Below are positions 58,575 to 64,000 of a DNA stretch of 64,000 nt, in pieces. Source of the stretch: Ectobius pallidus. Lineage: Eukaryota > Arthropoda > Insecta > Blattodea > Ectobiidae. The translations under genes and the position numbers were made by a program. Under the pieces are notes generated by a model. It ran no database searches. It saw only the letters and a program-made list of their open reading frames with translations, and was not told where the DNA came from. Location of the stretch: positions 372,001 to 436,000 of the forward strand of contig CAXKWD010000007.1 of assembly GCA_964059195.1 (NCBI GenBank), in the 5' to 3' direction. Every line of letters starts with the position of its first letter. Position 1 is the first letter of the stretch.

Positions 58575-59607
58575 TCAAATAATTAATGCATAGGGTATCA
58601 CGCTACGAAAACTTTGGAGCGCTTGGGGGACTGCTGGACAATTCTCGTCGTCGTCGTCGTCGTCATCGTTGCCGGGGTCCATGGACACGTCTTCCTCATG
58701 CACCTTCTTCTTTCCAATTCCAAAGGGTGCTGAGGTGGTGTCACGCCCACTTATCGCATTGAGGAAAAAAATATCCTGTGGTTCGTACTTGAACGAGTGG
58801 GATGAATACAGCACAGTTTCCACTCTTCTGGAAATAGACGTCCTTTTTATTTTGGAAGAACCCAAAGCAGTGAGTAGCACCAGAAGATATATGTCGTAAC
58901 CTGTTATGATGACACTATCATATTTGTCAGCAGCTAAGACAGCAGTATCCACAATCATTACATCGGCGTCTTCTACTGCCTGCTTCACTTGGATCCCATT
59001 GCTTCCGTTTCACTCTACAAACATGGTCATGAACTTAATCTTGTTGGTAGCATTGGAAAGAAATTTCGTGCTAATCAAACTTGTCTTGGAAAAGGCAAAC
59101 TTTGTTGAGGAGTGCAGCAAAGAACGCCGATAACGTTCAGCTCCTTTGGTAGTTTATCCCAGAAGGATAACCATCAAAACCACTATGACATTGCTACCGA
59201 AGTGCCTTTGGACGTAATCCACGTAGTTTTGGCACACTGAAATGTGTCTTCACTTGACTTGGTCCAAACTACCCTATATAACAGAAACCCACCATCAATG
59301 ACATTGTATTTTTTGGCGCCAAAGTCTACGTCTACGATAGGAAGGAATGAATCATACAGCATTAATTTTCGGCCTTTATGCATTCCTTCTTCTGCGAAGA
59401 GAGACATGGGGAAGGGGCGAGTTCATACTTGAACAAGTTCCTGAGGTCAGCCTCTGATTGTTTGGTTATGCACACTCGTTGGAATAGAGTGAGTAGGTCT
59501 ACTGTGAACTTTTTGTCCTTGATTTTCAGAGAACAGCAAACTGATGCCATAGCAACCACCTTATCCTTACTCTTCAACTTCAAGTCTTCAAAATTGCCTT
59601 TCTCCAC
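58575..59607 (-). pseudogene. XPG/FEN1-like nuclease gene remnant, copy 2
   Basis: Minus-strand blocks in several frames. 59607-59362: a start resembling MASVCCSLKIKDKKF and ending YELAPSP. 59407-59183: YDSFLPIVDVDFG and VIDGGFLLYRVVW. About 59180-59000: a degraded VVLMV block (copy 1 has VVFDGY), TTKGAERYRRS and FLSNATNK. 58988-58575: AVEDADVMIVDTAV, SVIITGYDIYLLVLL and FFLNAISGRDTTSAP. This gives the XPG-type order: acidic ExxDAD, GEDxD-like and GxD-like blocks, but the second and third have lost acidic residues here. The CXC tail of copy 1 is absent; instead the frame ends in an Asp run from (GTC)n expansion. At least three frame changes. Not functional. Confidence 0.65.
58647..58668. repeat. 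(CGT)n microsatellite in the pseudogene
   Basis: Encodes a run of Asp residues on the minus strand. Confidence 0.85.
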
Positions 59608-59859
59608 ATAGGGCTTACATTAAATTATGTAATATTAAAGACATCGAATAAGGGCACAAATGTTGTTTTTGTTAAGATGAAATGTAGACAGTTATTTTTC
59701 TCATGTATTGAAGGCGGAGTATTCAAAATTTCATCGAGATTCGAATAAAATTGCAGAAGTTGTAAGGAAATACACTATATATATATTTATTTGTATATAC
59801 ATGTCGCCTATATATTTGTATATATATATAATTTGTAATGCTGATTCCTATAATACTGA

Positions 59860-60126
59860 GGGAGAGGAGGGCGGGTGGGAAGAGGGGTGGAAGAAGGGTC
59901 ATAGATATTCCAAGATGTTGATATTAATGAGTGATTCATATAATTAACATGGAAATGATGGTAATAAATAGTTATAGGTCCAAAACCTTCGATTTTCGGA
60001 TATTTTTTTACATTTCGAGAAAATTTGTCTAATTTTGATCGGCCGTATCTCGGTTAATGTTGGTTCTACAAATTCGTTTTATCAACCAAATTTTAGCAAA
60101 TTTAATGCTCTACAACTTTGTATTGT
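59860..60126 (-). repeat. Right long inverted repeat arm
   Basis: Partner of 57955-58209. A short (AT) run precedes it at 59775-59832. Confidence 0.85.
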
Positions 60127-61876
60127 TCATATAATCGGCCAGGTATATTCGTCTTGGATGGGATAATGTTTTAAACCCGGGATCACGATTCAAAATCAGA
60201 ATTACCAATAATATCTCATACATTCTCTGCACCATTAAGGTAACCGAGAAAATCTCTGATGAATTGCAGAAAGAATCTCAAACACGATTGTATTTCAAAC
60301 AAAGGTCGACAAATAGCTTTCATCAAAGCAATTTTGTCTAACAACTGTGAGAGTGTAGTACCACGCATGCTCACGGATTTCATTCAATATTTATGACTTT
60401 CAAATTACATTTTCAATTACTGTGAAGCGACTGCAACGAAGCCCACAGTTAAGAATAGCAGATCAAAATAAATTATGTTTTGAGGATGCATCAACTTCGA
60501 TTTTGACATAATTTCCTAAAAACTAGGTTTCTTTCCGATTATGACAATAAAATGTTAAATACTGATGGTGATGATAACAGAGTTATCTGAATGGTAGCGT
60601 CCAGGAAGGTTTCAGATAAGGCAGACACACGCTCCATCAAGCACAGCTCGCGGCTGTAAGCACGTGAAAGCGCAGTGCCACAATCGATACAGGTTTCTTT
60701 TCTAATAGTCTCTGTTAGATGTAATCAGAATAGAAAGTCTTGTGTTCAGTAATTATCTCCAAGGTATTGAACTGTTCGGACATTTTTCTTGATACTGTAA
60801 CTTCACACTGATATGACGCTAGATTTCCTTTTAATTGAATAAGTTTCTAAGTTATATGATTAATCATCATGATTACTTCACTTGTAGCCTATTTGTACAA
60901 CATGAAAGTAACACTTCTGTATTGATTTTAACTGCTTATTCCTTACTATACAACAAAAATAAAATACCATATTTATCCCCCCACCCAAAAAAAGGTCCTT
61001 AAACTTTAAGTGTCATGTACTTAATATTATCCGTACTGATCACATGAGCACAGGAACGAAAAAGTGAATATTTTTCATCTTTGCAATCAATATTAATAAA
61101 AATGAATTTCCAAACTGTATGACGGAGCATCACTTGAGAACGGCTCGATCGATTTGGCTGATTTTTGTTTTGATGTGTTCGTAATTGTCAGGACAAGGTT
61201 TGTATCAAACAAAATTTTTGGAAAATCCACAGGAAAAGTGGGAAATGTGAAATGAGGCACAGTTAGAGAGTTCGCCTCTCAATTGTTTACATAACGAAAG
61301 TATTGTTTACGGTCTTCACATACGGCTTTGGAAAACTATATTATAATACTGAACTTTAACAAATTCTGATACTATCGATGTAATTAATACATTTGTGAAA
61401 ATAATTCTTCAAGAATAAAATCCACAAAAATAAAGCAGTCACATAACTTTCTCTACCCTCGATATGGAAAATATTTTCTCACTTCACATTTTTAAGTAGG
61501 ATAAGCGGTCGTATTACAAGGACAACTTAAGTGTGTGAGTATGCTATATCGGAAGTCGGTAACAAATCCTATCCACTGATACGTCACTCATAGCTGTAGG
61601 CTTTGCATTAGTTGAGAAATAGGCCTAGGGACGTTTATCAGAGGCCCTAAGCATATAAAAGAAGACAAAATGGGATGGAACATTTTCAGTCCTACGCGTG
61701 CAATATACAGGGAATCCATTTTATGCGGAAACTTTTTAACAGCGTTGCCCCTGCTCACACTTTCCCCGCTGTTGTGCTTGCACCGGAGGGGACCGTGTTC
61801 CGTTACTACCGGCAAATCAATAACTCAACCAATTTATTATCAAAATAGGCCTACATGTAGAGGCTTATTACTCACC
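60127..61876. other. 1.75 kb, no gene seen
   Basis: 61125-61260 reads like an internal block of an insect dispersed repeat (gagaacggctcgatcgattt, tggctgatttttgtttt), with no ends identified. Short ORFs near 61588-61897 lack motifs. Confidence 0.35.
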
Positions 61877-61878
61877 AT

Positions 61879-62030
61879 TTATTTGAGATACTGTTGAAAA
61901 TGACCCCCGTCAGCAGTAAGACATGCCTCACATCGTTTAAACAAATTATTTGCACTTTCTGTAATTCCGCTTCGGTAAACACGGCACTACACGTGTTATT
62001 TCGGCCTTAGTTCTTCTAAGGTAGGCATAT
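61879..62030 (-). pseudogene. Tc1/mariner-superfamily transposase C-terminal fragment
   Basis: Minus-strand reading PHMPTLEELRPK, then after a small shift ITESANNLFKRCEACLTAD, GGHFQQYLK and a TAA stop. The RCEACxxADGGHFxxxL ending and the upstream TLEELRxxIT block are common at the C-terminus of Tc1/mariner-type transposases in insects. Catalytic region missing. Confidence 0.6.
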
Positions 62031-62082
62031 GAGGATTATTTCGGTAAACTTTTCCCTTTAGGTATCCCGCTAATCTAGGGGG

Positions 62083-62090
62083 GGGGCATA
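62083..62090. repeat. G homopolymer
   Basis: ggggggg run; similar runs at 40440 and 56223, C run at 62960. Confidence 0.6.
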
Positions 62091-62239
62091 AACATGTGCT
62101 AATTATCCTGCCATCAAAAACTTCACGCAAAGTTCCTATAGAATTATGAGCGGGATGCGCCTATATGGCAATGCGGCAGTGATGCGAGGTTTCCTCATAA
62201 AATGGACTCACTGTCCAGGGTTTTGGGAAGGAAAGTGAT

Positions 62240-62602
62240 ATTGAATTTCTTTTTTACTTCAGTCCCGAAACGGTTGTATGGTAATATGAGAGTGAGAAAT
62301 ACAATTTTCTGTCAAGACAATACAATCTTATGTAACCGGAATTTCTTTTTCTTCTTATTTGCACTCCTCCCAGGCATGGTGTGTAGAAGCAACGGAATGC
62401 AACATTCGACATCCTCTATGAGCCATAAAAAGCTATATATATAGCATTTTCTGAGGGAATAGTCTGAATGTTGTTCTTCCTCACTTCTAATTCTACATAC
62501 ATATTATATAAGGACCTAGAGTTTCACCATCGAAAGTCCTCCATAAGTTAATTTCATATTACAATATACAAAACCCGAGCGAGGCCGGGCCTTTTAAGCT
62601 AG
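62240..62602 (+). mobile_element. Non-autonomous Helitron (family C), plus copy, 3' part
   Basis: Ends acccgagcgaggccgggcc (hairpin CCCG/CGGG), ttttaag, CTAG (62599-62602), T. Matches the end of 37368-38417 in inverted orientation. The 5' limit is not visible. Confidence 0.65.
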
Positions 62603-63750
62603 TATTTCAATAAAACTAAGATTTCGTGCAAATTAAATAAAATATTAATGACTGGACCGCACGCTCCAATAAACGCGGCAACGTCCAAACAAATGTAGCC
62701 ACCAAGCAAACAGGTCAAAGTCACCGGAAGAGCGATTTCACCTGCGCTATTGTCATTCTGCGGAGCATATTACCCTCTCTCATTAATAAACCTATGGCTT
62801 CCAAATCTCTTTAGGGTTTTCTCGTGGTTTTCCCAACTCGAGTTGGATTGCAATTCAGCATTCCACTTTCCATCTACCGTCAATGTTTCCATGTCTTGTT
62901 CTATTATTGTTGTTGGCCTATTGTGTTGTCCTGGTGATTGTGTTTAGTCAAGAGCTTTACCCCCCCCCCCCCGTTTGAATGGTTTACAAACCAATGACTG
63001 TAAGGAACAACTCAAACACTAGGAGAACACAACGACCAGGACAACATAAGCACTGTTAAGATTAACACCGCGAGTTCTTCTGTGTTGACTAAAGAATGGT
63101 AAAACCCTTGGTAAGTAGGGTCAAGGCTCAATAAATCCTGTTTCCTAGGAGAGGTCCGTTGTGTGCCAACCACAGTGTAATGAGCCAGCACTCGTGATCA
63201 AGTTGTCTGCTGATCTCAAGCTTAAAGTCTTTGCCTGAACAACACGAAAATGTTCTGGAGCGCGTTTAATCAAGTGCGCGACAGAGAGAATGTAAAGCTT
63301 AAGCCAACGCCAACGATAGTGAAGAGAGTAAAGTTCATGGGTCCTGCATTAAATATATTCTCACGGCTCCTTCACTGACTCCTGTCGAGCGAGTCACTGT
63401 CAGTATTAATACTAACTTAATACTAATAATAATAATCATCATTATTTTATTTATCTGTCGTTAAGTTTATGCAAAGTAATAAAAATCATCAATGTAACAA
63501 TTCTACCCACTCACATTTGTGTCATCGAACTCCTATATACTGTAAAATGCCTTGCTTTTTAGCCATTTTTTAATTATTCTTTTTATTCTTTTTAATGAAC
63601 ATTTCTGGCATTTGGTGGCAGTTTGTTAGAAAGCTTATTTCTGACATTCTTAAAACTATTCTGTCTTTTATTCAATTTTATAAATTTAGGCATTTAAATT
63701 ATTTTTATTTCCCTTCTCGTATTAATGTAGGCTGAACTAATATTAAAATT
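62603..63750. other. No gene seen
   Basis: AT-rich with a C run (62958-62972). A 65-codon ORF at 62750 has no motif. Confidence 0.35.
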
Positions 63751-63753
63751 CTC

Positions 63754-63954
63754 ATAATTGTGTACTTAACCTTACAAAGGGGCTAACTGTCAAATTAAAA
63801 AAAAAAAATGCTGCACTAAGTGAAATTCATAGTAGTGTGGTTGCAAAGTTGCTCGAGAGAGAGAGAGCACTGCAGGTAAGGAGAAGGGTTGTTGATTATC
63901 TCAGAAACTTAATTTTGGCACTTAGCCCCTTTGTAAGGTTAAGTACACAATTAT
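63754..63954. mobile_element. 201-bp MITE with 33-bp perfect inverted repeats
   Basis: 63754-63786 and 63922-63954 are perfect reverse complements (gtgtacttaaccttacaaag ... ctttgtaaggttaagtacac). The outer bases include TA on both sides, which would suit a TA-inserting mariner-type MITE. The loop holds a (GA)n run near 63856-63867. Confidence 0.85.
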
Positions 63955-64000
63955 CTTTGACATACTGCAGTATATGTAGCATATAAAGACTGGTCAAAGT

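Larger units (their letters stand above)
57955..60126 (-). mobile_element. Transposon with about 265-bp terminal inverted repeats carrying the XPG-like gene
   Basis: Left arm 57955-58209 and right arm 59860-60126 are inverted copies, about 90% alike by eye (aacatcttggaat, taataaatagttata, cggccgtatctcggttaat, ctctacaactttgta). Between them lies only the decayed XPG-like gene on the minus strand. No target duplication could be identified, and similarity stops abruptly at 60126. Confidence 0.75.

Noticed and set aside
1..64000. CRISPR arrays, bacterial operons or replication origins
   Set aside because: No short regularly spaced repeats and no bacterial gene structure; the window is eukaryotic repeat DNA.

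Overview
The window looks like intergenic DNA from a large, AT-rich animal genome, most likely an arthropod and probably an insect. Grounds: two BEL/Pao LTR retrotransposons, a THAP-domain P-element-type transposase with a spliceosomal intron, hAT, mariner and CACTG-ended DNA transposons, Helitrons ending in hairpin-CTAG, tRNA-derived SINEs, many microsatellites, and no bacterial gene organisation. The species cannot be fixed from the sequence. I found no host protein gene I can defend. Nearly everything recognisable is a mobile element, often nested.

Layout. 1-8488: a decayed XPG/FEN1-like nuclease gene with a Cys-rich CXC tail, split by a BEL/Pao element (295-7302, TSD GTAGA) and by a short hAT-like MITE (7706-7971, TSD TACCAATC). 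8566-10865: a non-autonomous Helitron carrying a second repeat family that holds five tandem units. 10866-21457: repeat fragments, a MITE with 20-bp inverted repeats (12640-13129), a second Helitron copy (14162-14871), LINE and SINE pieces, and mostly unrecognised AT-rich DNA. 21458-29854: an apparently intact BEL/Pao element (TSD TTCCC) with one 1883-residue Gag-Pol ORF. 30424-33234: a broken P-element-type transposase gene (THAP exon, one intron, several stops and a frameshift). 33499-33566: a hammerhead-ribozyme-like fold. 35679-37246: a two-repeat basic ORF whose stop codon is interrupted by a 1086-bp hAT-type element (TSD AAATTCAT). 37368-39350: another Helitron family and a SINE. 44700-45691: mariner and hAT transposase fragments. 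47502-48126: a TIR element. 49777-53647: a minus-strand Helitron that received a complete 2545-bp CACTG-ended transposon (50214-52758, TSD TTA) with a decayed DDE-type gene. 57955-60126: long inverted repeats flanking a second copy of the XPG-like gene. 61879-62602: a Tc1/mariner-type tail and a Helitron end. 63754-63954: a short MITE.

How they relate. The two BEL elements are relatives. The downstream one has all domains. The upstream one has visually identical LTRs and an open frame but lacks reverse transcriptase and RNase H through an in-frame loss, so it would need those activities from another element. Nesting gives a relative order: XPG-like gene, then BEL1; Helitron, then CACTG element; basic-repeat ORF, then hAT element. 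All comparisons were made by eye; no alignment or database search was possible.
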